Source: Panagrolaimus kolymaensis
Lineage: Eukaryota > Nematoda > Chromadorea > Rhabditida > Panagrolaimidae
Assembly (NCBI GenBank): GCA_028622995.1
Contig: JAJQJQ010000002.1
Coordinates: 11,408,001 to 11,472,000, forward strand
Direction of reading: 5' to 3'
DNA: 64,000 nt
Below the pieces are notes generated by a model that saw only the letters and a list, made by a program, of their open reading frames with translations, was not told where the DNA came from and ran no database searches. Of this stretch, positions 14,401 to 24,080 are shown piece by piece; position 1 is the stretch's first letter; the number at the start of each line of letters is the position of its first letter. The translations under genes were made by a program, and so were the position numbers.

Positions 14401-15792
14401 AAACAAAATTTCTTTTGTCATTCCATTAAATACTTTCACAAAGTAAAACTAAAAATAAAGACGGCATTTCAAATTGCTCGATTTTATGTTGCTGCAACTC
14501 GGGTGTAAAAATTTTTGGATTTTGTTTTTTTAAACATTTTTAAACAAATTTTCTTTTGTCATTCCATTAAACACTTTCACAAAGTAAAACTAAAAATAAA
14601 GACGACATTTCAAATTGCTCGATTTTATGTTGCTGCGACTCGGGTGTAATAATTTTTTGATTTTGTTTTTTTAAACATTTTTATACAAATTTTCTTTTGT
14701 CATTCCATTAAATACTTTCACAAAGTAAAACTAAAAATAAAGACGGCATTTCAAATTGCTCGATTTTATGTTGCTGCAACTCGGGTGTAAAAATTTTTGG
14801 ATTTTGTTTTTTTAAACATTTTTAAACAAAATTTCTTTTGTCATTCCATTAAATACTTTCACAAAGTAAAACTAAAAATAAAGACGGCATTTCAAATTGC
14901 TCGATTTTATGTTGCTGCAACTCGGGTGTAAAAATTTTTGGATTTTGTTTTTTTAAACATTTTTAAACAAAATTTCTTTTGTCATTCCATTAAATACTTT
15001 CACAAAGTAAAACTAAAAATAAAGACGGCATTTCAAATTGCTCGATTTTATGTTGCTGCAACTCGGGTGTAATAATTTTTTGATTTTGTTTTTTTAAACA
15101 TTTTTAAACAAATTTTCTTTTGTCATTCCATTAAACACTTTCACAAAGTAAAACTAAAAATAAAGACGACATTTCAAATTGCTCGATTTTATGTTGCTGC
15201 GACTCGGGTGTAATAATTTTTTGATTTTGTTTTTTTAAACATTTTTATACAAATTTTCTTTTGTCATTCCATTAAACACTTTCACAAAGTAAAACTAAAA
15301 ATAAAGATGGCATTTCAAATTGCTCGATTTTATGTTGCTGCAACTCGGGTGTAATAATTTTTTGATTTTGTTTTTTTAAACATTTTTAAACAAATTTTCT
15401 TTTGTCATTCCATTAAACACTTTCACAAAGTAAAACTAAAAATAAAGACGGCATTTCAAATTGCTCGATTTTATGTTGCTGCAACTCGGGTGTAATAATT
15501 TTTTGATTTTGTTTTTTTAAACATTTTTAAACAAATTTTCTTTTGTCATTCCATTAAACACTTTCACAAAGTAAAACTAAAAATAAAGATGGCATTTCAA
15601 ATTGCTCGATTTTATGTTGCTGCGACTCGGGTGTAATAATTTTTTGATTTTGTTTTTTTAAACATTTTTAAACAAATTTTCTTTTGTCATTCCATTAAAC
15701 ACTTTCACAAAGTAAAACTAAAAATAAAGACGGCATTTCAAATTGCTCGATTTTATGTTGCTGCAACTCGGGTGTAAAAATTTTTGGATTTT

Positions 15793-15932
15793 GTTTTTTT
15801 AAACATTTTAAACAAAATTTCTTTTGTCATTCCATTAAACACTTTCACAAAGTAAAACTAAAAATAAAGACGGCATTTCAAATTGCTCGATTTTATGTTG
15901 CTGCAACTCGGGTGTAATAATTTTTTGATTTT
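15793..15932 (+). repeat. 140-bp monomer with 1-bp deletion (copy 1)
   Basis: This monomer reads 'aaacattttaaacaaaattt', one T fewer than the usual 'aaacatttttaaac'. It is one of only two length variants I found among about 437 complete monomers. The same deletion is at 17343, one HOR period (1550 bp) away. Confidence 0.9.
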
Positions 15933-17342
15933 GTTTTTTTAAACATTTTTAAACAAATTTTCTTTTGTCATTCCATTAAACACTTTCACAAAGTAAAACT
16001 AAAAATAAAGATGGCATTTCAAATTGCTCGATTTTATGTAGCTGAAACTCGTGTGTAATAATTTTTGGATTTTGTTTTTTTAAACATTTTTAAACAAATT
16101 TTCTTTTGTCATTCCATTAAACACTTTTACAAAGTAAAACTAAAAATAAAGACGGCATTTCAAATTGCTCGATTTTATGTAGCTGAAACTCGTGTGTAAT
16201 AATTTTTGGATTTTGTTTTTTTAAACATTTTTAAACAAAATTTCTTTTGTCATTCCATTAAATACTTTCACAAAGTAAAACTAAAAATAAAGACGGCATT
16301 TCAAATTGCTCGATTTTATGTTGCTGCAACTCGGGTGTAAAAATTTTTGGATTTTGTTTTTTTAAACATTTTTAAACAAATTTTCTTTTGTCATTCCATT
16401 AAACACTTTCACAAAGTAAAACTAAAAATAAAGACGACATTTCAAATTGCTCGATTTTATGTTGCTGCGACTCGGGTGTAATAATTTTTTGATTTTGTTT
16501 TTTTAAACATTTTTATACAAATTTTCTTTTGTCATTCCATTAAATACTTTCACAAAGTAAAACTAAAAATAAAGACGGCATTTCAAATTGCTCGATTTTA
16601 TGTTGCTGCAACTCGGGTGTAATAATTTTTTGATTTTGTTTTTTTAAACATTTTTAAACAAATTTTCTTTTGTCATTCCATTAAACAATTTCACAAAGTA
16701 AAACTAAAAATAAAGACGGCATTTCAAATTGCTCGATTTTATGTTGCTGCAACTCGGGTGTAATAATTTTTTGATTTTGTTTTTTTAAACATTTTTAAAC
16801 AAATTTTCTTTTGTCATTCCATTAAACACTTTCACAAAGTAAAACTAAAAATAAAGATGGCATTTCAAATTGCTCGATTTTATGTTGCTGCGACTCGGGT
16901 GTAATAATTTTTTGATTTTGTTTTTTTAAACATTTTTAAACAAATTTTCTTTTGTCATTCCATTAAACACTTTCACAAAGTAAAACTAAAAATAAAGACG
17001 GCATTTCAAATTGCTCGATTTTATGTTGCTGCAACTCGGGTGTAATAATTTTTTGATTTTGTTTTTTTAAACATTTTTAAACAAATTTTCTTTTGTCATT
17101 CCATTAAACACTTTCACAAAGTAAAACTAAAAATAAAGATGGCATTTCAAATTGCTCGATTTTATGTTGCTGCGACTCGGGTGTAATAATTTTTTGATTT
17201 TGTTTTTTTAAACATTTTTAAACAAATTTTCTTTTGTCATTCCATTAAACACTTTCACAAAGTAAAACTAAAAATAAAGACGGCATTTCAAATTGCTCGA
17301 TTTTATGTTGCTGCAACTCGGGTGTAAAAATTTTTGGATTTT

Positions 17343-17482
17343 GTTTTTTTAAACATTTTAAACAAAATTTCTTTTGTCATTCCATTAAACACTTTCACAA
17401 AGTAAAACTAAAAATAAAGACGGCATTTCAAATTGCTCGATTTTATGTTGCTGCAACTCGGGTGTAATAATTTTTTGATTTT
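17343..17482 (+). repeat. 140-bp monomer with the same 1-bp deletion (copy 2)
   Basis: It carries the same missing T and the same variant neighbours as the unit at 15793. Sharing a private deletion shows the two are copies of one event, dated before the last HOR duplication. The corresponding unit in the next HOR copy (18752) has the full 141 bp. Confidence 0.9.
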
Positions 17483-20400
17483 GTTTTTTTAAACATTTTT
17501 AAACAAATTTTCTTTTGTCATTCCATTAAACACTTTCACAAAGTAAAACTAAAAATAAAGATGGCATTTCAAATTGCTCGATTTTATGTAGCTGAAACTC
17601 GTGTGTAATAATTTTTGGATTTTGTTTTTTTAAACATTTTTAAACAAATTTTCTTTTGTCATTCCATTAAACACTTTTACAAAGTAAAACTAAAAATAAA
17701 GACGGCATTTCAAATTGCTCGATTTTATGTAGCTGAAACTCGTGTGTAATAATTTTTGGATTTTGTTTTTTTAAACATTTTTAAACAAAATTTCTTTTGT
17801 CATTCCATTAAATACTTTCACAAAGTAAAACTAAAAATAAAGACGGCATTTCAAATTGCTCGATTTTATGTTGCTGCAACTCGGGTGTAAAAATTTTTGG
17901 ATTTTGTTTTTTTAAACATTTTTAAACAAATTTTCTTTTGTCATTCCATTAAACACTTTCACAAAGTAAAACTAAAAATAAAGACGACATTTCAAATTGC
18001 TCGATTTTATGTTGCTGCGACTCGGGTGTAATAATTTTTTGATTTTGTTTTTTTAAACATTTTTATACAAATTTTCTTTTGTCATTCCATTAAATACTTT
18101 CACAAAGTAAAACTAAAAATAAAGACGGCATTTCAAATTGCTCGATTTTATGTTGCTGCAACTCGGGTGTAATAATTTTTTGATTTTGTTTTTTTAAACA
18201 TTTTTAAACAAATTTTCTTTTGTCATTCCATTAAACACTTTCACAAAGTAAAACTAAAAATAAAGATGGCATTTCAAATTGCTCGATTTTATGTTGCTGC
18301 AACTCGGGTGTAATAATTTTTTGATTTTGTTTTTTTAAACATTTTTAAACAAATTTTCTTTTGTCATTCCATTAAACAATTTCACAAAGTAAAACTAAAA
18401 ATAAAGACGGCATTTCAAATTGCTCGATTTTATGTTGCTGCAACTCGGGTGTAATAATTTTTTGATTTTGTTTTTTTAAACATTTTTAAACAAATTTTCT
18501 TTTGTCATTCCATTAAACACTTTCACAAAGTAAAACTAAAAATAAAGATGGCATTTCAAATTGCTCGATTTTATGTTGCTGCGACTCGGGTGTAATAATT
18601 TTTTGATTTTGTTTTTTTAAACATTTTTAAACAAATTTTCTTTTGTCATTCCATTAAACACTTTCACAAAGTAAAACTAAAAATAAAGACGGCATTTCAA
18701 ATTGCTCGATTTTATGTTGCTGCAACTCGGGTGTAAAAATTTTTGGATTTTGTTTTTTTAAACATTTTTAAACAAAATTTCTTTTGTCATTCCATTAAAC
18801 ACTTTCACAAAGTAAAACTAAAAATAAAGACGGCATTTCAAATTGCTCGATTTTATGTTGCTGCAACTCGGGTGTAATAATTTTTTGATTTTGTTTTTTT
18901 AAACATTTTTAAACAAATTTTCTTTTGTCATTCCATTAAACACTTTCACAAAGTAAAACTAAAAATAAAGATGGCATTTCAAATTGCTCGATTTTATGTA
19001 GCTGAAACTCGTGTGTAATAATTTTTGGATTTTGTTTTTTTAAACATTTTTAAACAAAATTTCTTTTGTCATTCCATTAAATACTTTCACAAAGTAAAAC
19101 TAAAAATAAAGACGGCATTTCAAATTGCTCGATTTTATGTTGCTGCAACTCGGGTGTAAAAATTTTTGGATTTTGTTTTTTTAAACATTTTTAAACAAAT
19201 TTTCTTTTGTCATTCCATTAAACACTTTCACAAAGTAAAACTAAAAATAAAGACGACATTTCAAATTGCTCGATTTTATGTTGCTGCGACTCGGGTGTAA
19301 TAATTTTTTGATTTTGTTTTTTTAAACATTTTTATACAAATTTTCTTTTGTCATTCCATTAAATACTTTCACAAAGTAAAACTAAAAATAAAGACGGCAT
19401 TTCAAATTGCTCGATTTTATGTTGCTGCAACTCGGGTGTAAAAATTTTTGGATTTTGTTTTTTTAAACATTTTTAAACAAAATTTCTTTTGTCATTCCAT
19501 TAAATACTTTCACAAAGTAAAACTAAAAATAAAGACGGCATTTCAAATTGCTCGATTTTATGTTGCTGCGACTCGGGTGTAATAATTTTTTGATTTTGTT
19601 TTTTTAAACATTTTTATACAAATTTTCTTTTGTCATTCCATTAAACACTTTCACAAAGTAAAACTAAAAATAAAGACGGCATTTCAAATTGCTCGATTTT
19701 ATGTTGCTGCAACTCGGGTGTAATAATTTTTTGATTTTGTTTTTTTAAACATTTTTAAACAAATTTTCTTTTGTCATTCCATTAAACACTTTCACAAAGT
19801 AAAACTAAAAATAAAGACGGCATTTAAAATTGCTCGATTTTATGTAGCTGAAACTCGGGTTTAATAATTTTTGGATTTTGTTTTTTTAAACATTTTTAAA
19901 CAAATTTTCTTTTGTCATTCGATTAAACACTTTCACAAAGTAAAACTAAAAATAAAGACGGCATTTCAAATTGCTCGATTTTATGTTGCTGCAACTCGGG
20001 TGTAATAATTTTTTGATTTTGTTTTTCTAAACATTTTTAAACAAATTTTCTTTTGTCATTCCATTAAATACTTTCACAAAGTAAAACTAAAAATAAAGAC
20101 GGCATTTAAAATTGCTCGATTTTATGTAGCTGAAACTCGGGTTTAATAATTTTTGGATTTTGTTTTTTTAAACATTTTTTAACAAATTTTCTTTTGTCAT
20201 TCCATTAAACACTTTCACAAAGTAAAACTAAAAATAAAGACGGCATTTCAAATTGCTCGATTTTATGTTGCTGCAACTCGGGTGTAAAAATTTTTGGATT
20301 TTGTTTTTTTAAACATTTTTAAACAAAATTTCTTTTGTCATTCCATTAAACACTTTCACAAAGTAAAACTAAAAATAAAGACGGCATTTCAAATTGCTCG

Positions 20401-21894
20401 ATTTTATGTTGCTGCAACTCGGGTGTAAAAATTTTTGGATTTTGTTTTTTTAAACATTTTTAAACAAAATTTCTTTTGTCATTCCATTAAATACTTTCAC
20501 AAAGTAAAACTAAAAATAAAGACGGCATTTCAAATTGCTCGATTTTATGTTGCTGCAACTCGGGTGTAAAAATTTTTGGATTTTGTTTTTTTAAACATTT
20601 TTAAACAAAATTTCTTTTGTCATTCCATTAAACACTTTCACAAAGTAAAACTAAAAATAAAGACGGCATTTCAAATTGCTCGATTTTATGTTGCTGCAAC
20701 TCGGGTGTAAAAATTTTTGGATTTTGTTTTTTTAAACATTTTTAAACAAAATTTCTTTTGTCATTCCATTAAATACTTTCACAAAGTAAAACTAAAAATA
20801 AAGACGGCATTTCAAATTGCTCGATTTTATGTTGCTGCAACTCTGGTGTAAAAATTTTTGGATTTTGTTTTTTTAAACATTTTTAAACAAAATTTCTTTT
20901 GTCATTCCATTAAATACTTTCACAAAGTAAAACTAAAAATAAAGACGGCATTTCAAATTGCTCGATTTTATGTTGCTGCAACTCGGGTGTAAAAACTTTT
21001 GGATTTTGTTTTTTTAAACATTTTTAAACAAATTTTCTTTTGTCATTCCATTAAACACTTTCACAAAGTAAAACTAAAAATAAAGACGGCATTTCAAATT
21101 GCTCGATTTTATGTTGCTGCAACTCGGGTGTAAAAATTTTTGGATTTTGTTTTTTTAAACATTTTTAAACAAAGTTTCTTTTGTCATTCCATTAAATACT
21201 TTCACAAAGTAAAACTAAAAATAAAGACGGCATTTCAAATTGCTCGATTTTATGTTGCTGCAACTCGGGTGTAAAAATTTTTGGATTTTGTTTTTTTAAA
21301 CATTTTTAAACAAATTTTCTTTTGTCATTCCATTAAACACTTTCACAAAGTAAAACTAAAAATAAAGACGGCATTTCAAATTGCTCGATTTTATGTTGCT
21401 GCAACTCGGGTGTAATAATTTTTTGATTTTGTTTTTTTAAACATTTTTAAACAAATTTTCTTTTGTCATTCCATTAAACACTTTCACAAAGTAAAACTAA
21501 AAATAAAGATGGCATTTCAAATTGCTCGATTTTATGTAGCATAAACTCGTGTGTAATAATTTTTGGATTTTGTTTTTTTAAACATTTTTAAACAAATTTT
21601 CTTTTGTCATTCCATTAAACACTTTTACAAAGTAAAACTAAAAATAAAGACGGCATTTCAAATTGCTCGATTTTATGTAGCTGAAACTCGGGTGTAATAA
21701 TTTTTTGATTTTGTTTTTTTAAATATTTTTAAAACAATTTTCTTTTGTCATTCCATTAAACACTTTCACAAAGTAAAACTAAAAATAAAGACGGCATTTC
21801 AAATTGCTCGATTTTATGTTGCTGCAACTCGGGTGTAATAATTTTTTGATTTTGTTTTTTTAAACATTTTTAAACAAATTTTCTTTTGTCACTT

Positions 21895-22270
21895 TCTACC
21901 TTTATAAATTGAATTGACTATGTTTGTCTGTCTGTCTGTGGGTTGTTCCCTGTTTTTTTTAAATGTGTTTGGACTGTCCGATGTAGTTTTTGATGCTGAT
22001 TCCGAAAATGTGGGTCTCGAGCTTCGGCTAAAGAGATATGTATATGATATGGAGGTTTGAAAATTTGCATATTGAAAAAAGTTTTAACGCGAATGTTTCT
22101 CTTTGTGTTTGATGAAAGGGAGGAAAGCGAGCTCTTTGTCGTTTGCTTTTTGAAGGTGAATTTCGTTGCGTGATTGTTTACTGTGATTTTGAAAGAATGC
22201 ATATTTGGTGTAATTTGGTGGTTGTGCAATGATGCATCTATGTATGTGTGGAGGTGTTGGAGGGTGTTTA
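21895..22270 (+). repeat. 5' module, copy 1 (paralogous to 22688-23040)
   Basis: Aligned landmarks, in the same order as in copy 2: TCTACCT; TGTCTGTCTG; a GGACTGTCCGATG-like string (copy 2: gcacgtcctatgcag); 'gctgattccgaaaatgtg' (copy 2: gctaattacgaatatgtg); 'tttgcatattgaaaaaa'; 'cgcgaatgtttctctttg'; 'tactgtgattttga'. Identity is patchy, with near-perfect stretches in the cgcgaatgtttctcttt core. The layout (TC, short AT-rich box, TGTC run, then a GGAC..CCGAT-like motif) resembles the 5' ends of some insect Helitrons known to me, but this is from memory and not a search. Confidence 0.65.
21925..21940 (+). repeat. TGTC microsatellite in element 1
   Basis: Three to four TGTC repeats 30 bp from the TCTACC end. 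A matching run lies at the same place in element 2. Confidence 0.9.
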
Positions 22271-22423
22271 ATGATAATGTTTTTTTATATGAGGAATGAG
22301 AGAATGGACTTTAAGAAAGTTTAATGAAAATATTAAAATGAGAAATGGTAAATCGTAAACCGTGGGCAATGAGGATGACCACGAGATGCAAGATGAAGCT
22401 GCAAATGAGGGACATGTAAGATG

Positions 22424-22438
22424 AGGCCCGAAGGGCCT
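22424..22438. other. GAA-loop hairpin AGGCCC-GAA-GGGCCT
   Basis: Perfect 6-bp stem with a GAA trinucleotide loop. First of three in the 3' half of element 1. Confidence 0.85.
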
Positions 22439-22512
22439 GTGGTGCTTGATCGCAGTAATGAAATTGAATATGAAAGGGAGAAATTGTGAAAGGAACCTGG
22501 GTTTGGGTTGTG

Positions 22513-22527
22513 TGGCCCGAAGGGCCA
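22513..22527. other. GAA-loop hairpin TGGCCC-GAA-GGGCCA
   Basis: Perfect 6-bp stem and GAA loop. The outermost pair is T-A here, A-T in the first copy and G-C in the third, so the pairing is kept while the bases change. Confidence 0.85.
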
Positions 22528-22600
22528 TTTTTATATATGAATTGAACTAATGTAAAATGGGAGGGCTGCCGCAGGGGATGGAAGCTGGAAGATGAGATGA

Positions 22601-22615
22601 GGGCCCGAAGGGCCC
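22601..22615. other. GAA-loop hairpin GGGCCC-GAA-GGGCCC
   Basis: Perfect 6-bp all-GC stem with a GAA loop; the third and strongest of the series. Confidence 0.85.
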
Positions 22616-22651
22616 GATGTGAAATTGTAAAATTGAATAAATGTAAAGTGT

Positions 22652-22674
22652 GGGGACTGCCGTAGGCAGGCCCC
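22652..22674. other. 3'-terminal hairpin of element 1
   Basis: Stem GGGG / a / CTGCC, loop gta, then GGCAG / g / CCCC: nine GC-rich pairs with a single a-g mismatch. Thirteen nucleotides (ttcttatatcttg) separate it from the junction at 22687/22688. In Helitrons a hairpin in this position marks the end of transposition. This one is the best structural evidence that 22687 is a true 3' end. Confidence 0.75.
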
Positions 22675-22687
22675 TTCTTATATCTTG

Positions 22688-23040
22688 TCTACCTATGTAA
22701 AGCGAGAATGTATGTCTGTCTGTTTGTAGATTTGGTGTCCCCTAGCAAATTGAAATGTGTCTAGCACGTCCTATGCAGTTTTTTACGCTAATTACGAATA
22801 TGTGAATTTCGTTTATCGGAAACGAGATGGTCGAACAGGACATGCGTTTTAAATTTGCATAATCGAAAAAAATCTCGACGCGAATGTTTCTCTTTGCGAG
22901 TGTCGAAAGGAAGAATCGAGTGCTTTTTTGGAAACGTAAATTTTCTTTTCGAGATGTTTTACTGTAGTTTGATTAGAAACGTAGACTTATGGTTGACGAA
23001 ATAATTGTGCATGATGAGATGGTTTGCCGGAGGGCGTTTT
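22688..23040 (+). repeat. 5' module, copy 2 (paralogous to 21895-22270)
   Basis: This is the second copy of the module, offset 793 bp from the first. It is slightly more compact and GC-richer, and ends with 'gtgcatgatgagatggtttgccggagggcg', which corresponds loosely to the 'gtgcaatgatgcatct...gttggagggtg' end of copy 1. Beyond this point the two elements stop resembling each other. Confidence 0.65.
22713..22726 (+). repeat. TGTC microsatellite in element 2
   Basis: TGTCTGTCTGTTTG, 25 bp from the element's TCTACC start and collinear with the run at 21925. The shared position argues that it belongs to the ancestral 5' end and is not random slippage. Confidence 0.85.
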
Positions 23041-23320
23041 AAGAAAAGCGCGATTTAAATAATTTTTTGAAGTGAAATGGAATAAAGTGTTATAGTAAAA
23101 TTTGAAGATGTTTGGGGAATTAAAGAGAAATTAATTGCAATTAAGAATGTGGAAGTAGGTGAACCCGAGAATCGAGTAATGAAGATGGGCTTCGAAGGAT
23201 GATAACGTATATCTTCAAAATGAAAAACGAGATCGAAGAATCAAGATGCTCCCCGATTTATAAAAAGGTGATTTTAGAAATACAATAATTGGTAATGGAA
23301 ACATGAAAATGGATCGGATC

Positions 23321-23335
23321 GGACCCGGAGGGTCT
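23321..23335. other. GGA-loop hairpin in element 2
   Basis: GGACCC-GGA-GGGTCT: five Watson-Crick pairs plus an outer G-T, with a GGA loop. Same GNA-loop style as those in element 1. Confidence 0.7.
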
Positions 23336-23467
23336 AACGGTAATTTTGAAAATAGAGTGAAGGTAAAGAGTACTGATGGAAGTAGAAAGGATGAACATGA
23401 GAGATGAGCCAAAATGTTTAAAACGAAACCCGCATTGTGAAAGAATGAAAAGCTATATTTTCGTTCG

Positions 23468-23478
23468 GGGCGAAGCCC
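23468..23478. other. GAA-loop hairpin GGGC-GAA-GCCC in element 2
   Basis: 4-bp stem containing the heptamer GCGAAGC, known from biophysical work as an unusually stable DNA mini-hairpin. A related GGC-GAA-GCC lies at 23575-23583, about 106 bp on, with similar AT-rich sequence after it. Confidence 0.75.
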
Positions 23479-23490
23479 ATTAATGTTGTG

Positions 23491-23544
23491 ATTAAAATTG
23501 GGCTCCAAATTGAATTTCAAGTTTGTGCGTTTTAAAATGTTGGA
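23491..23544 (+). repeat. ~54-bp direct repeat inside element 2, copy 1
   Basis: It starts 'attaaaattgggctccaaa' and continues 'tgaatttcaagtttgtgcg' then 'ttttaaaatgttgga'. The matching copy is at 23741-23795, an offset of about 250 bp. Confidence 0.65.
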
Positions 23545-23574
23545 GTTTTGATGAGAAGTAACGCTTGCGTTGGG

Positions 23575-23583
23575 GGCGAAGCC
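23575..23583. other. GAA-loop mini-hairpin GGC-GAA-GCC in element 2
   Basis: Three-bp stem with the GCGAAGC core. The text after it (acatttaaattgtatttaaatttggtg) resembles that after 23478 (attaatgttgtgattaaaattgggct), suggesting a second eroded tandem repeat. Confidence 0.5.
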
Positions 23584-23740
23584 ACATTTAAATTGTATTT
23601 AAATTTGGTGTAAGCAACCCGAAGAATTATTAAAGTAGTGATACTTCAGTAAAGAAATGGAATGAAAGTTCATACGTAAAGGTATTTTAAAGTGTTGATT
23701 TCAAACATGTGAAAATAAATTGAATTAGATTAAAACAGTG

Positions 23741-23795
23741 GTTAAAATTTGCGCGCCATATGGAATTTCATGTTTGCGCGTTTCAAAATGTTTGA
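23741..23795 (+). repeat. ~54-bp direct repeat inside element 2, copy 2
   Basis: It starts 'gttaaaatttgcgcgccat', then 'tggaatttcatgtttgcgcg' and 'tttcaaaatgtttga'. It aligns along its length with 23491-23544 with substitutions and about one inserted base. It sits in the only stretch of the element with an open frame over 100 codons on the + strand, but that frame runs out into the satellite and is not a gene. Confidence 0.65.
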
Positions 23796-24066
23796 CTTAA
23801 TAAATAATACGATATTTAAAAAAAAAGTTGTGTGTTTAGGCCAAGTTTCTTTAACAGTCACACGGTTACCATCAGAAATTCCCACCTTCTTTTATACTCA
23901 CACCAGATTTATCATAAACTATTATCTCTTAAACATCTCTCTTTTTTCATCCTTTTTTAAAACAAAAAATTCCCTAACGTTATTTTTGTTAATGGAAAGT
24001 GTTATGTTTGTTTTCGAAAAGTGTTTATGTTTGTTAATAAAAATGTTACGAGGGACCACCGAAGGG

Positions 24067-24080
24067 GGGCCCCAAAGCCC
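24067..24080. other. Terminal G/C stem of element 2
   Basis: GGGC, six-base loop cccaaa, GCCC, then directly TTG at the end of the insertion. It is closer to the end (3 nt) and weaker than the hairpin of element 1, so its equivalence is uncertain. Confidence 0.45.

Larger units (their letters stand above)
14101..19033 (+). repeat. 10- to 13-monomer higher-order repeat (about 1.41-1.83 kb)
   Basis: A landmark monomer, gatggc + gtagctgaaactcgtg, starts at 14101, 15933, 17483 and 18893; an earlier one starts at 12550. The spacings are 13, 11 and 10 monomers, the first two each 1 bp short because of a 140-bp unit. After each landmark the order is largely the same: a cacttttac + actcgtg monomer (missing after 18893), a caaaattt/tactttc monomer, a gacgac/gcgac monomer, then an atacaaa/tactttc monomer. 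Copies 2 and 3 also share an 'aaacaatttcac' variant (about 16680 and 18370). The changing length of the HOR shows monomer gain and loss between copies. Confidence 0.8.
1..21894 (+). repeat. 141-bp satellite array, left block (155 full monomers + 41-bp partial)
   Basis: Monomers are counted from the g of 'gttttttt'; starts fall at 1, 142, 283, 424 and so on. The start at 2821 is exactly 20 x 141 from base 1, and the last full monomer ends at 21853, which is 155 x 141 minus 2. The 2-bp shortfall comes from two 140-bp monomers (15793 and 17343). One monomer has about 36 G+C in 141 (about 25%). Copies differ at a few recurring positions: aaaca/aaata, aaac/atac, caaatttt/caaaattt, cactttc/cacttttac/tactttc, gacggc/gacgac/gatggc/gatagc, gttgctgcaac/gttgctgcgac/gtagctgaaac, and taataattttttg/taaaaatttttgg. 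All copies have the same orientation. The block ends inside a monomer where the insertion begins. No gene is seen anywhere in it. Confidence 0.99.
22424..22675 (+). repeat. Degenerate ~89-bp tandem repeat with GAA-loop palindromes
   Basis: Palindromes begin at 22424, 22513 and 22601, spaced 89 and 88 bp. About 28-30 bp after the second and third comes a related string: 'aattgaactaatgtaaaatgg' (22541) and 'aattgaataaatgtaaagtg' (22631). Each is followed by 'gagggctgccgcagg' or 'ggggactgccgtagg'. Upstream of the first and third palindromes are similar 'gaagctg..a..atgag' strings. The units are clearly related but eroded. Confidence 0.6.
21895..22687 (+). mobile_element. Element 1 of the composite (793 bp, TCTACC...CTTG)
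   Basis: The 5' end is TCTACCTTTATAAATTG followed by a TGTC microsatellite, 'ggactgtccgatgtag' and a 'gcatattgaaaaaag...cgcgaatgtttctcttt' block that is shared with element 2. The 3' half (about 22370-22675) is a degenerate repeat region with three GGCCCGAAGGGCC palindromes. A strong hairpin at 22652-22674 ends 13 nt before the terminal CTTG, matching the usual position of a Helitron 3' hairpin. No coding capacity is recognised; both strands hold only short open stretches without domain signals. Low-order divergence from element 2 says the two are old relatives, not a fresh duplication. Confidence 0.5.

Noticed and set aside
1..21853. CRISPR-like or integron-like array
   Set aside because: The whole 141-bp unit is conserved with no variable spacers and no cas or integrase genes. 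It is an ordinary tandem satellite.
21918..22229. 103-codon open frame on the - strand in element 1
   Set aside because: It covers the TGTC microsatellite and the shared 5' module; the equivalent frame is not kept in the paralogous module of element 2, so it is not conserved coding sequence.
22268..22528. 86-codon open frame on the - strand in element 1
   Set aside because: It overlaps the eroded 89-bp repeat and palindromes and shows no family signal; the composition is that of the AT-rich repeat.
22757..22766. CTAG in element 2 ('gtgtctagca') as a canonical Helitron CTRR end
   Set aside because: It lies inside the conserved 5' module and is not preceded by a hairpin, and the sequence continues collinear with element 1 beyond it.
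23215..23520. 101-codon open frame on the - strand in element 2
   Set aside because: It has hydrophobic-looking runs but no recognisable domain, and includes hairpins and an internal direct repeat. A genuine membrane protein cannot be excluded but has no support.
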